Of a stretch of 64,000 nucleotides of DNA, positions 1-10,817 are shown piece by piece. The stretch covers positions 519,001 through 583,000 of the forward strand of contig NAJO01000011.1 in NCBI GenBank assembly GCA_002077065.1, read 5' to 3'. The notes below the pieces were generated by a model. It was not told the DNA's origin. It searched no databases and worked only from the letters and a program-made list of their open reading frames with translations. Position 1 is the stretch's first letter, and the number at the start of each line of letters is the position of its first letter. The DNA comes from Cryoendolithus antarcticus. Taxonomy: Eukaryota > Ascomycota > Dothideomycetes > Cladosporiales > Cladosporiaceae. The translations under genes were made by a program, and so were the position numbers.

Positions 1-406
1 TGCTATGCAAGGCTATCGAACCGCACAATGCCATTCGATGCATGATTGCGAGTGGTGGAGGCGGTGTTTCGCTTATCAGATTGCCATGCAGCCGCGACTG
101 AAGCACTTTGGCTGTGGCGTTTGTTTTGGCGTCCGAGCTTGGGGGCGAAGCTTGGTGCCTTTGTCACCTTACTCCTCCCTGCTCTTCTCTCATACCTCAG
201 TGCCTCAAAGCTATATGTCCCGCGCTAGATATTGCTTCGTCTCTTGGGTTCATCGTCTCTTGTAGCCTGACGTACGCCCTCACGATGATACGACGTGCTA
301 TCCAATGCGATGAGATCAGGATGGCGAGATGAAACCGCAGAACCGCAATGATTATTATTGTAGCATCGTGATGTGGCACGACACCGCATTTTGCATCTGA
401 ATACCA
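1..406. other. non-coding window edge
   Basis: I see no supportable gene here. The open frames are short, overlap one another on both strands and lack recognisable motifs. The stretch lies immediately upstream of the HET pseudogene and may hold its former promoter. Confidence 0.5.
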
Positions 407-2506
407 ATGAGTACTGCAAAGATGTTATGCTCGTACTGCCAACAGATAGCTATTCACGCGACATCTGTACCCGATGCGGATCTGGAGCGGTCCTATGGAC
501 ATGTCTACCATTATGGCAGAGACGACCATTTCCCAGACCTGCCCAGCTTGGCAGCAGCAGCAGCAGCCGCGGGATGTGAGATGTGCAGCCTTCTACGCAG
601 TCGAATGCTGGCGCTGCTCCCTAGGTGGACAAATGCAATCGACTCAAGCCTCCCTCCGATCGACCACAACTCACCGTGTAGAATCGGAAGGTATTCCTTC
701 AGCTACGAGAATAGCCAACTGGGCAGAGGTCGTGAATTGGACTTAGATGGACCGTATCAGCTGGCGTTCCTTGTGGAATGCCCCGCTATCCCGACTGGGC
801 GGTACCTACACGTATACTCCAACGTATGGGCAGTGGAGGGTAGATCATCGCTGACATTCTGTGGCTTGATGGCTACTCACAGGGCTTATATCAGGGACAC
901 CGGCCGCAAAATACGGTGGGTTACGAAGATGCCTGCCATCACGCGATCCGCTTTCTTGTAGCAATATCGAGACCTTGCAACGACTGCTTCGACAATGCCA
1001 TGGTCAACATAACACGTGCTGCACGGGCGTGACGGACTTCGTGCCTACGCGTCTGCTCGATCTCGATTGCGGCCTTGGTTCTGACGTACGCCTTGTCAAG
1101 ACCATAAATGTCACAGCCCCACTGAGTTACGTTGCCTTGACGTATACATGAGGATCTTCCGAGTCCATGGTCACAACTACAGTGCAGTCGCTTGACGAGA
1201 GATGCACGAGGATGAAACTAGAGGCATTGCCTGCCACGATCAGATACGCTGTGAGGGTATGCCGTGCACTCGCGATTCGGTATCTATGGATCGATGCCCT
1301 GTGCATCATACAGGACAGCGTCGTCGACTGGGCGACGGAGTCTGCGAGTATGCACGACGTCTACACCAGTGCATACTTCACACTAGCTGCAACGCGATCA
1401 CTATCTTCGGACGATGGATTCTTGCAGGAGCGTAAGCACAACTCTGTGTTCTTCGACTATCGGAACCCAGATAGCGCAAAGTCCGGTGGGAATTTTTCTT
1501 GACCCCACAGCAGATGGAATCGCGCTACAGTGACCTCTTCCACTACATCGAGGAGAGTGCCTGGAAGCAGCGAGGCTGGACATTCCAGGGGCGTAGCCTT
1601 TCCCGTCGGGTGCTCCACTTTACCGACATTTTGCTGTACTTCGAGTGCCGCACAGTCAAATGGTCGGAGGATGAGAGGCCGCCAACATCCTCGGATAGCC
1701 GGCTTGGCTGGCTTGGCCCTAAGCGAGGCGCAACGCAGGCCACGCAACGACAACTTCTTTCCTCGCGATATTCTCTGCTCTTCATCTATTGTTGACGATA
1801 TATGACCAACCAGCATGATAAACTGCCAGCACTATCTGGGTTCGCGCACGAGATGGCTGGGTTCGCGCACGAGATGGCACGCTTTTCGCCCGATAAATAC
1901 ATTGCAGGTCTAAGGGTTGCCGATCTTGCCAATGGCCCTCTGTGGTATCCGGACGTGGAAGCATCACGCTCTTCGTGTTACAGAGCTCCTACTTGGTCAT
2001 GGGCACAATTCGATGGGAAAATCGCAACAGACGGCGGACTTGGCGACATCTCGTGGGAGTTCGACCTGGTCTCCTACGATGTTGACTTGCAGACGATAGA
2101 CGATTTGGGTCGCTTGTCATCTGCCAGCTTGACTTTATTTGGGAACCGCTGTTCTCGCACCATGGTCACGCACGAAGCTCGAGGTACTCACGGCTCCCAC
2201 CGGTTTTACAGCGATGGAGTGTTCTTTGGCGAGGGTCGGCTGGACGACTGGAGTCGATCACTTGATGACACTACCGTCCACATGTTTCTTATCGCTTACA
2301 ACAAGCTTTGACATCGGAGACCGGATGCTCTGCTATTGGAAGCTCTTGATGGTCAAATAGGAAGCTATTGCCGCATAGGCACAATCTCGATGTATGATTA
2401 TGGCGCAGCAGAATGCGATGACTATGGAGATTTCATTGCAGAGAATCCGGATTGGCGGCACGACTTCTGGAGTGGCGTTGAGCGCGAAGTGGTGCAGCTC
2501 GTATGA
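407..2506 (+). pseudogene. HET-domain protein, degraded
   Basis: Intact members of this family act in the cytoplasm in heterokaryon (non-self) incompatibility. The N-terminal part reads LCSYCQQI...DLERSYGHVYHYG and a CEMCSLL motif, as usual upstream of a HET domain. A plausible 46-nt intron (916-961) joins it to the core, which shows RLLDLDC, PLSYVAL, the LWIDALCIIQD motif and WKQRGWTFQ. The gene is broken. TGA at 1149-1151 falls exactly where the Trp of the conserved Y-x-W-G motif is expected. A one-base frameshift lies at the T-run near 1496-1500, and another frame change near 1795-1803. A second in-frame TGA lies at 2309-2311, before a C-terminal tail that still reads DGQIGSYCRIGTISMYDYG and ends at 2506. 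A 21-nt direct duplication at about 1849-1890 repeats FAHEMAG. The family assignment is firm; sequencing error could explain single indels but not the whole set. Confidence 0.85.
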
Positions 2507-3264
2507 GGCTTGTCGCTTCTTCGTATGGATGCGTGCGACGCACTGTAAGCATTCGAAATTATGACGATGATCAGCTGTACTGCATCTGCTCCTGCGATAT
2601 ATCTGGTTGCCTGTATTGCAGATAAGCATGGCGCTCCTCGGCTCGATCACGGGCAGGTGCGCACGATGCGCGGTCAGCACATTGGCAGGTTGGAGAGACC
2701 AAGTTCAAGTTTGTGAAGAACCTGGTCTGCCTCACCCGTGTCGACGGTGCTCGTAACCACGGTCGATAGGAGCCCTGCTGTCTACACCTACTTCTACTAT
2801 TCAGAGGTGAGCACTCATTGCATTTGTTTCCTCGAGTCGTGCCACACGATATGACGAGTGTCTTTAAGTCAACCGAATGACTTCTCTCACGTTGACTTCA
2901 TAGCACTATCGTGCTTTCCCCATCAACATGACCTTCTCGCTTGAACTTCACTAGGTAAAAGCAGTGACATGAGCTTTATTGCCTGGCACGTGCAAGAGTC
3001 GAGAAAATTGTATTGTTGGGGCAGTGGCTCGTTCGCTCATTGACACAACTTCACTCGACCACCTGCCAGTCGGTCAGAAACTTAGCGGTTTAGACGCCTG
3101 ACTCATTGTGCGCACTTCTTGACGACATTGTAAACACACTACAACATTGGCTCTCGACAGCAGTAAGATCATCGTCGTTGTCACCACAACCTGCCACTCT
3201 GACAGTTTACCAGCATACACACATATTTTCAAACAGCGCCCGATACACGCATACCACATCCATC
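2507..3264. other. intergenic, nothing recognised
   Basis: About 0.75 kb between the HET relic and the next gene. No open frame with recognisable features was found. The last 150 bases are the likely promoter and leader of the gene starting at 3265. Confidence 0.4.
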
Positions 3265-4487
3265 ATGGCATCCAATGAGCACAAGCGTGCCGCATCCGAT
3301 ATTACATCGGACGACGAAGCGCCTGACACGAAGAAGCAATGCCGTCCGGCTCCCTCGGAGACCTCCAATGCTGAAGTAGGTGAGGGCGATGTGCCAATGG
3401 CGGGCTCCAGTACGATTGTGCAGAACTCGATCATGCCCACTGTCAGTGCTCCGCAGCCCGACAGCAACACAGCTAGCGCGCCTTCCGTGGCAACGACATC
3501 GACACACGGCTTCTTCGGGCCGCTCCCACAGGAGCTCGAGGACTTAATCGTCCAGTTTGCATACCACCGGGATCCGGCCATGAAGTTCACGACTTCCTCG
3601 AGCTGGGCAAGGCAAGAAGAGCAGAAGCGTAGAGGTACTCGTACCTACGTTGCGCTACCGTTTCCCGGCTACTTTGTGAGCCAGTGGCTCGTGTCGAAGC
3701 GCTACCTCATCGCAGCTGCTTCGGTTTGGTTCGGATCTGAACCGTTCGACTTCGCGCCGGGGCAGCACCCTCGCCGACCCGGCGCTCAGTCCATCAGTAG
3801 CTACGACTTCTCCGATTTGGGACTATTTCACGACTTTGTTATCGTCGTGAAAGACGATTTCTCAAGCGTCATGAGGTACCCATCGAAATGCAAGAGACTG
3901 ACGGAGCTGACCTTGCTGATGTATGAAGAGTGGGATTCAGGGGCGCGCCGTGGCAACAGGAAGTATGCCTGGCAGGAGCCTTTCAATGCCGCAGATTTCG
4001 ATGATATGCTCAAACGTTCAGATATGCTCTAGTTGCGTGGCTTCAAGAGCCTCAAGGTCGAATATATCCCTCCGAGGCCTGATTCGCTCCATGGCATACT
4101 GGTAAGACGGATGAAGAGCAGGCAATACTAGAGGCCAATACTCGGGATCTGGAGAAGCTACTCGGAAAGTTTGCTCTGCGACCAAAGTTTCCTACGCCAG
4201 TCGAGACCGAGACCGCGCCTCGTCCACTCTACTCCGGTTTTAAGGTCTTCTGGATGCAGCCTATGGAAGACGAGAAAACTGCGAAGGCCAAGGAGGACGT
4301 CAAGAGACTGGAGCGTCTTCAAAATGCGCTCGAAAGCGGAAGGTTGGCCCTCTCTAAAGAGATGCGGAAAGACATCGGATGGGAGGCGTCTATGCTGTAC
4401 ACTGTAGTCAGTGACCAGGGAGATGCGCTGCAAGAAGCAGAGTTCCCGTTGGAGGCGATGTTGAAGCTTGCGAAGTGGTACGTGTAA
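3265..4487 (+). pseudogene. unrecognised family, copy 1 (interrupted)
   Basis: I do not recognise a named family. The first 255 codons are open from ATG 3265 (context CATCATGG). They encode a polar N-terminal tail rich in acidic and basic residues, then a segment with LPQELEDLIVQFAYH, SSSWARQEE and FVSQWLVSKRYLIAAASVWF. TAG at 4030-4032 interrupts the frame directly before LRGFKSLKVEYIPP. The frame then shifts near 4105 into a coding-like stretch (KTDEEQAILEANTRDLEKLL...) that runs to the stop at 4485-4487. The copy at about 5.0-6.6 kb has the same order of motifs, so the two are tandem paralogs. The pattern, a short LPxEL segment followed by QWLxSKxY, resembles many lineage-specific fungal proteins of unknown role. 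An undetected intron could rescue part of the break, but no splice pair I tried restores the downstream frame. Confidence 0.6.
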
Positions 4488-4971
4488 TGACCATTCGCTA
4501 CCGTAGGCCATGACTGACCGAGACCCCTGGAGGCGCCAGACTATCTGCGCAAGTGAGAAGTACGTCGATCCGTATGAGGCAATGCGCGAGGAGATGAATT
4601 GGGATTGAGCAGCATGAGAGGTCGGTGATGTGCTTCGGGACAGTTCATGCGCCGGACTAATATGACAGAAGTCCCGTTGTGCTGCTGTCGGTATGAAGTC
4701 CTTGACCTGTGGAGGGTGCTGTTGCAGTGTCGTGGTCCCAGTGTCCTGAGTGCAGCAACGTAGCCGTTGCACAGCAGGTCAGCTGCTACCTTGCATATTT
4801 TGCTCATTGAGAATGGAGTCTATACTAGGTAGGCTTAATTGGATACTCATCTCACTGTCTCCCCATATCCAGTATGTGGTTCTGTAGTTCGGGCCGTGAT
4901 GTGTCGCGCCTTCCTCATCTCGCAAGCTGCTGCCTTCACCGCCAAGCGACTTCAGTGCCTGGACGCCCATA
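4488..4971. other. intergenic between tandem paralogs
   Basis: About 0.5 kb between the two related relics. No convincing coding sequence or repeat was seen. Confidence 0.4.
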
Positions 4972-6610
4972 ATGATCCCTTTACATGCCTCATTGGATAC
5001 GCTCACTTCTTCGAGCTCGTCTGCTCGAGCCATAGCAGTTTGTCAGCATCGATCAATATCCCACGGCTTTCGCAACTCGCTACAAGCTCACTGCAATGGC
5101 CGACATCGCCTGAAGAAACCCAAACGTGAACGATCTAACGTGAAAGATCGTGATTGCCCCTCCAGCGCCGAGATCGACGCTGTTTCGAGTCCGCGACGTA
5201 CACTCAAAAGGACGAAGATATCTAAAGGTGGCGAGCCGGGCCAAAGCCAGGCAGAGCATGTGGGTGCTCAGTTTCCCGAGCGCCACATTCAGCGAACTAC
5301 AACCGCGCTCTTCCAAGGACACTCCATATCGTTCAGTACTGGGCGCAAAGTAGGTACCAATGGCGTCGGATATCCCCACAGTGCCTTTGCATTGCAGCCA
5401 AATATATGTCATCTGCTGGAGCTCCCGGTCGAACTCCAGATCTTCGACATCCTATTTCCTGTGCAACCAGATTTCCGCATCATCAGCAAATCGAGCTGGG
5501 ATAGTAAGGAGAACGAAGAGTATTTGACGATGAAGAAGTGTGTGCCAAGACCGTTCACACACCACAAAGTGAACGAGTGGCTTCTGTCCAAGCAATACTT
5601 CGCCCAAGCCTCGTCAGCGTGGTCCAAAGCCAATGCAGACCATCTTTCATAATCCGACCGCTTGATAATGCTGTACTTGAACAGTGTTTTGTTCTGCGGT
5701 CATGTCGTAACGTTGAGCATCGACTTCAGCTGGTGCCGAGTAGGCACTGTGGTCAGCGTTAGCAGGGGCATTCCACTGCTGCTGGGTTGTGCCGGGCTGA
5801 AACACCTCACCCTCGCAATAAGTTATGAATGGAGCTGTGGGTCAGAGCGTCCGCAGAGACCGATGTGGCATTACCAGATCAGCGACAACGAGATCGAGTA
5901 TGTTTGACGAATCGCCGTGGTGCGATTGCGCGGGCTTGAGATGTTCAGCATAACGCCACCGTCGATCCGCCATGCGAAGACAGACCAGGCGAAGGAGATG
6001 CTGAATACGAATACTGAATGCGTTGAGCAGTATCTCAAGCAGATTTTACTCTTGCCCAAGGACTCCAGATACATTGATGAGTTCTCCAACGCGGCATACT
6101 TGTACGCGGGCTCACGAGTTCGCTGGATCCGGGCGCCGGTGATAGAGAAATCGATTGATCTGCCATCAAGCTCGGATGAGCGTCCAACGAAGCTGTCCGA
6201 GAAGCCCAGCAGCCATGCCGTTTCTTCCACAACATCGGCAGAGGATTGGCAAGTTTCAACCGTTGACAAATCTCGCCAATGCATCGCGAAGACAACGCAG
6301 CCCCCGGTAACTCGCATGCGTCCCAAGTACGTCTCGCGACCGCCGCAGACCGAGCCCATCTCAAAGCAAAGCGCTATGTCCGAACAGTGGACATTGGCCG
6401 AGGCTGTCGCGGATCTCGAGCTGCTCCGAGACATGATGGCCAGGGAAGGTCGCAAACATGTAGACAATGCGATCGCCGAAGACTTTCCTCCGATAGAGGA
6501 TCATGTGCAATGGTAAGCCACATGCGATCTTCTCCGCGTCCAGCAATGCATCGCTGACCTTTATTTTTTACAGGCTGCTGAAGCGTAACGAGGGCACGTC
6601 GACTGACTGA
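4972..6610 (+). pseudogene. unrecognised family, copy 2 (interrupted)
   Basis: Tandem paralog of the gene at 3265. It shares LPVELQIFDILF, SSWDSKENEE, VNEWLLSKQYFAQASSAW, and later LRGLEMFSITPPS followed by AKTDQAKEMLNTNTECVEQYL. All of this lies in one reading frame from 4972 to 6512 but is cut by TAA at 5650-5652 and TGA at 5905-5907. A clean terminal intron is still recognisable at 6513-6573: donor GTAAGC, branch GCTGAC, acceptor TTTACAG. It leads to a short last exon ending with TGA at 6608-6610. The true start is uncertain: ATG 4972 is open, but an ATG at 5096 is closed after five codons. A preserved intron next to two nonsense codons suggests fairly recent loss of function. Function unknown. 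Confidence 0.55.
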
Positions 6611-7153
6611 CACTAGCTGGGCTGTTGTGGAAGTAGGCAAGTTAGTGGCAGGTGCTAGCTGGGACGTCAGAGTCAGCGTTTGCTCTCACTGCGCTGGGAG
6701 AAGGAGGGCAACATTTGTGATGCTCACCGAACGAACTACCCAGGAAACCACCAGGTCTCATATACTTACATTTGCTTCGCATATGCACGAGTAGCTAGTA
6801 TGGTCAATGAAGCTGAGCAGCGGGAACTTCACCCTCGTTTTGATCATTCATTTCACTATCTTACCCGCTTGCTCGTGCGAGCTGTGCCTCTCCTGAAGGC
6901 TCCACGCGGCGCAGCCAGCACAGCGATGCGGTCGTCCCAGTCCGCTGCCATTCCGCCTCTGTGTCTCTGCCAATCCTTCGCTGCTCGCCGCTACGTGTGC
7001 TCCGATGGTACTTGTCCAGCTTTCATAACCTGATGGGTCGTGGTTCGAGTATTCGGATTGCTGCTGCTGCCGCTGCCGCTGCCCTTTCTTCACGCACGAC
7101 ATAGACGAGTTCAACATACCTTCTGCTTCTGTATCCAATCCTCCCTCACCCCA
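6611..7153. other. intergenic, 3' flank of SmB
   Basis: No gene seen. It contains a short CTG/CCG-type low-complexity stretch near 7060-7085 and is presumably the shared downstream region of the paralog relic and SmB. Confidence 0.4.
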
Positions 7154-7939
7154 CTACCGTGGCGGAAATCCCTGCCCTGACGGCGCAAACCCTCTCCCGA
7201 ACCCAGGCGGCGCACCACCAGGCGCTCCTCCAAAACCAGGCGGCCCTCCAAACCCTCCCGGCGGCGCTCCGAAACCCGGCGGTCCACCTCTCCCCATGCC
7301 CGGAAACCCCGGCCCGCCAACTCCCACCGCTGGCCCGGCCAGCCCAATCCCCGCTCCTCGTCCAGCAGGCTTGCTAATCCCCACACCAGCTTGCATCGCA
7401 GCCGGAACACCTCCGCCTGGTGCTGATGTGCCGAGACGCGCGGAGGGATCTGCGGGAGGAGGCCCGTCTACCGAGCAGGAGACTACTGTTGCGCCGCGGA
7501 CTATGGCTAGACCGAGGGCGCGCTTCTCTTCAGTTTCGATTGTGGTTGCTGTTGAGGGGGTTGTGCCGGCTGCGGCGGGGGCGGGTTTGGATTTGCGTTT
7601 GACGCGGCGGAATTCTTCGCAGTCGGCTAGGACGAGGTTCATGTGCTGGAGCCTGCTGTTAGGAAATGATAGTGGGGAGAGGAAGGGAACGCGGTACTTT
7701 GTCGAATGCTAGCATCTGGCCGACTAGTTGGCGGCCGTCTTTCAGGGTGGCTCGCATGCGGTAGTTGATCTGTACATTGGGTGAGCAGAGGTCCTGAGGC
7801 AGGTGCATGCGATGGGAGACTTACGAAGCCAGTCTGGAAGGTTTGCGTGTCAGCTATGTCCGTCAACATGTGGGAGCGGATGCGCCTTGCGATCTGGTGA
7901 TTGACTTACCATCTTCCCTTGCTTGTTGGTGGCCGCCAT
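7154..7939 (-). CDS. SMB1: small nuclear ribonucleoprotein SmB/B'
   Basis: Core Sm protein of the spliceosomal U1, U2, U4 and U5 snRNPs, acting in the nucleus. Predicted model: complement of 7154-7645, 7698-7769, 7825-7833 and 7910-7939, giving 200 aa. Exon 1 encodes [11 protein letters not shown] 9-nt exon supplies T-G-F, the third encodes the Sm1 motif [18 protein letters not shown], and the last begins [18 protein letters not shown] (Sm2). The C-terminal half is a Gly/Pro-rich tail with PPGFG repeats, as in other SmB proteins. All junctions have GT-AG ends, and the joined protein matches the Sm fold register exactly. It is divergently arranged with RPL11, starts 295 bp apart. Identification is confident; the microexon is the least certain part but is needed to fill the three residues between GKM and INYR. 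Confidence 0.9.
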
Positions 7940-8234
7940 GATGGCGACGTGGCGTAGGAAGGCGCCTAGATCAAATTATCTGGGTGCGAGTAGGATGTCT
8001 CGAAGCGATGAGTACAGTGCTTGCGCGTATCTAAAGCTGTTCGGTGCTGCGACATCGCCGAGTGAGTGACTGGAGAAAGTGAAGTGCCTTGCGCCATGTT
8101 GCCTCAGGCACCATCCCAGTCGAGTCTTGGCACACGAGCTCCACATCAAATTCGAGAAGCACCACCTCACGACACCGACGTCTACCGGCGACTTCGAATA
8201 CACCCACGACCCACCCCGGCACAGATCATTCGAA
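7940..8234. promoter_or_regulatory. shared divergent promoter SmB / RPL11
   Basis: The 295 bp between the start codons of two divergent, highly expressed RNA/translation genes must hold both promoters. I could not identify a specific ribosomal-protein-gene element in it. Inference from gene arrangement only. Confidence 0.5.
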
Positions 8235-8926
8235 ATGGCCACCGATGGTGCATCCAGTGGCGGCAAGGACAAGTCGACCAACCCCATGCGCGAGCTCAAA
8301 ATCCAAAAACTTGTCCTCAACATTTCCGTCGGCGAGTCTGGTGACAGGCTTACAAGAGCCGCAAAGGTGCTCGAGCAGCTGAGCGGTCAGACGCCAGTCT
8401 ACAGTACGTGACATCGCCATTCCATCGACTAGCAAACCGCCGCGAAAGGCCCCGGACTGGCATTCAAATTACTAACACATACGCTCAGGCAAGGCCCGCT
8501 ACACCGTCCGCACATTCGGCATTCGCCGCAACGAGAAAATCGCCGTCCACGTCACAGTCCGCGGTCCCAAGGCAGAGGAGATTCTCGAGCGTGGCCTCAA
8601 GGTCAAGGAGTACGAGCTGCGCAAGCGCAACTTCTCCGCTACCGGCAACTTCGGCTTCGGTATCTCTGAGCACATCGATCTCGGTATCAAGTACGACCCG
8701 GGAATCGGTATCTACGGCATGGACTTCTACTGCTGCATGTATGTGTTGAATGAGAGTGAGAGGGACTGGGGTTGAGATGGAGACTGACAGATATAATAGG
8801 ACCCGACCTGGAGAGCGTATCGCCAAGCGCCGGCGCGCGAAGGCGAGGATTGGTGCTTCGCACCGCATCAAGCAGCAAGAGGTTGTCAAGTGGTACAAGA
8901 ACAGGTTCGAGGGAATCGTGCGATAG
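8235..8926 (+). CDS. RPL11: 60S ribosomal protein uL5 (L11)
   Basis: Large-subunit cytoplasmic ribosomal protein that binds 5S rRNA. Predicted model: join 8235-8403, 8489-8738, 8800-8926, giving 181 aa. Exon 1 carries [20 protein letters not shown] and exon 2 starts within [21 protein letters not shown]. The last exon reads [18 protein letters not shown] and ends FEGIVR. The introns have GTACGT...CAG and GTATGT...TAG ends, and a CTAAC branch site is visible in the first. The joined protein is co-linear with uL5 over its whole length, slightly longer at the N-terminus than the yeast protein (about 174 aa). Confidence 0.95.
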
Positions 8927-9389
8927 ATGGTTGTTGGACTCGGATGGAAACTTCATGGCGACACTCAGTCACGCCCCGCGGAATAGCATGAAGCAAAGAG
9001 CAGGACATGATCGATAGCATGAACATCGGATACCTGGCCTATCGAAGCTTCACTGCTTGAGCAAGATCACGAAAATGGAGGCTTCACCACGAGTGAACTT
9101 GCCGCTTAACCATTGATCGCTGTCTCAACGCACCATCTCAGTCTCAAGCATGACATGCTCGCAGGGCCGTGAGAGTGACACCAGAGGTAAGTTCTGTACT
9201 TGCATTGCTGTCGCCATGCAATAATCTACTCGCTATGCTAGTCCTCTTCGCACTGTGGATATTACCAGAATCAAATGCATCTCTCATCGCTCATGTCTCA
9301 TCCTACCTTGCTCTGCTCTCACTCTGTACGGTCGCCTCGACTCTCCCTTACCTCCGTCATGCACAAGCTTCCTCCACTATTTCACTGTT
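8927..9389. other. intergenic, nothing recognised
   Basis: Convergent 3' flanks of RPL11 and the GPI-anchored protein gene. No coding signal seen. Confidence 0.4.
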
Positions 9390-10146
9390 TCACCCAAGCA
9401 AACACAACAACCCCGCGATCCCGCCCAACGCCGCAATCGGACTCTTCGCCATTCCCGTCGCAGCAGCACCCGCACTCGAACTACTCCCCACCGCCGTCGC
9501 ACTCGCACTCCCCGCCGCCGCAGAGCTCCCCGTACTAGCCGCGACCGCCACTGTCGAACTCCCCGTCACAGTCGCCCCCGCACTCCCTCCAGAACTGGCC
9601 TGCGTGCTCGTCACAGCCACCGTACTACTCCCAGTCACCAACTCGAACGGCTGCGTAATCCCATTCACCACCACGCCGTTCGTCGCGATCTGCACTTCTT
9701 GCCCGCCTACCAGTGCGGATTGGCCGGGGGCGAGATTCGCGTAGCCTGCTATGTTCGCAAGGGAGGCTATGAGGGACGCGGTGTAGACGCCGGCGTTGGG
9801 GATTGTGAAGACGGCTATGCTTGTGCCTGCTGCGGGAGCTGAGGTTCGTGATGGAGAGGACGTGGAGGGCGAGGGGGTGGGCGTGGAGGTTTGGACTGTG
9901 AAGCCGCCGGCTGTGTCTGTGGCGGTGTCTGTGGGTACGAGGCTGCTGGTTAGGGTGCGGTCGGTGAGGGTTATTTGCGTGAAGGAGTTGTGGATTGAGA
10001 GGGCGGTTAGGGTTGAGGGGTCGTTGGTTTCGGATTGGGCGGCTATGAGGGGCGTGTCAGTTGGCGCAATTGCTGGAAGTGAGTGGGGTGGAAATACCTG
10101 CTAGACTTGCGCCGAATAGGGCGAGGGTGAGGGTGGTGTAGCGCAT
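9390..10146 (-). CDS. GPI-anchored Ser/Thr/Ala-rich cell-wall protein
   Basis: Predicted model: complement of 9390-10042 and 10098-10146 (55-nt intron, GTATTT...TAG), 233 aa. Residues 1-17 form a signal peptide (MRYTTLTLALFGASLAA). The middle has a compact region containing IAVFTIPNAGVYTASLIASL and a GQSALVGGQEVQ segment. A Ser/Thr/Ala-rich stalk follows, and the C-terminus ends in a hydrophobic tail (SPIAALGGIAGLLCLLG) preceded by small residues, as expected for GPI addition. It is probably exported and attached to the membrane or wall. I do not recognise an enzyme domain; the exact function is unknown. Confidence 0.75.
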
Positions 10147-10817
10147 GTTGGGTGTCTTATGCTGTGTTTCGTAAGGATGTTGTTGAGTGATAGATAGCTA
10201 TGCGCTTTATGCTGAATGACTTAACACTCTGTGCTGTTGTGCTGCTTGCTGTATCCGAAGCGTGAAGTCACAAGCTGCAGCTGATCTGATACAACAAACA
10301 ACGCCTAGCTGTGTCGCTCCTTCCTCCTCGTGCAAGTCGCAAGCCACTTGCAGTACAAGATTGAAAGTGAAGTCGTACCCACCTTCCCTGCCGGCAGCTT
10401 ACCTCTTATCGCATAGCTTCAATCACCCGTACTATCACAGGCCGCGGCAACTTGCATGGAGCAATAGCATTGGCGTGCATTGGCGAGCGTCCGGCTTGCG
10501 TCAGCCATAGCTTCGTGATACGATTTGGGGAAGGTGGTGGAGGTGGCTGGGCGAGGTGACACCACTTTCCCCGCTTCATGGAGTTTCACGAACGCCATGT
10601 GCACTATGTGAGATTGGGTTGTGGCGAAGGTGATGGTGAAGCGAGGTTGGAGGCAAGGCACATGTTCGTTGATGCAGGGTGGACGGGCCGTGGTGCAGAT
10701 GGATGTGAAGACGTGGGATGGCGGGGAGGAGGGGACATGAGCCGTGAGCCACCTTGTTACATCCTCCTGGTTCAAATGCGACATGCGATTCGGTCCGCGA
10801 GACACTCACATGCAAGA
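10147..10817. other. intergenic, nothing recognised
   Basis: About 0.67 kb between the GPI protein start and the 3' end of the HET relic. No supported gene or repeat. Confidence 0.4.

Noticed and set aside
407..2506. Repeat-induced point mutation as the cause of HET decay
   Set aside because: The visible changes include indels, the TGG to TGA change is not in the preferred CpA context, and the region is not AT-rich.
9169..9744. Plus-strand ORF rich in Ala/Leu
   Set aside because: Antisense of the Ser/Thr/Ala-rich GPI protein, which has a signal peptide, an intron and a GPI tail on the other strand.
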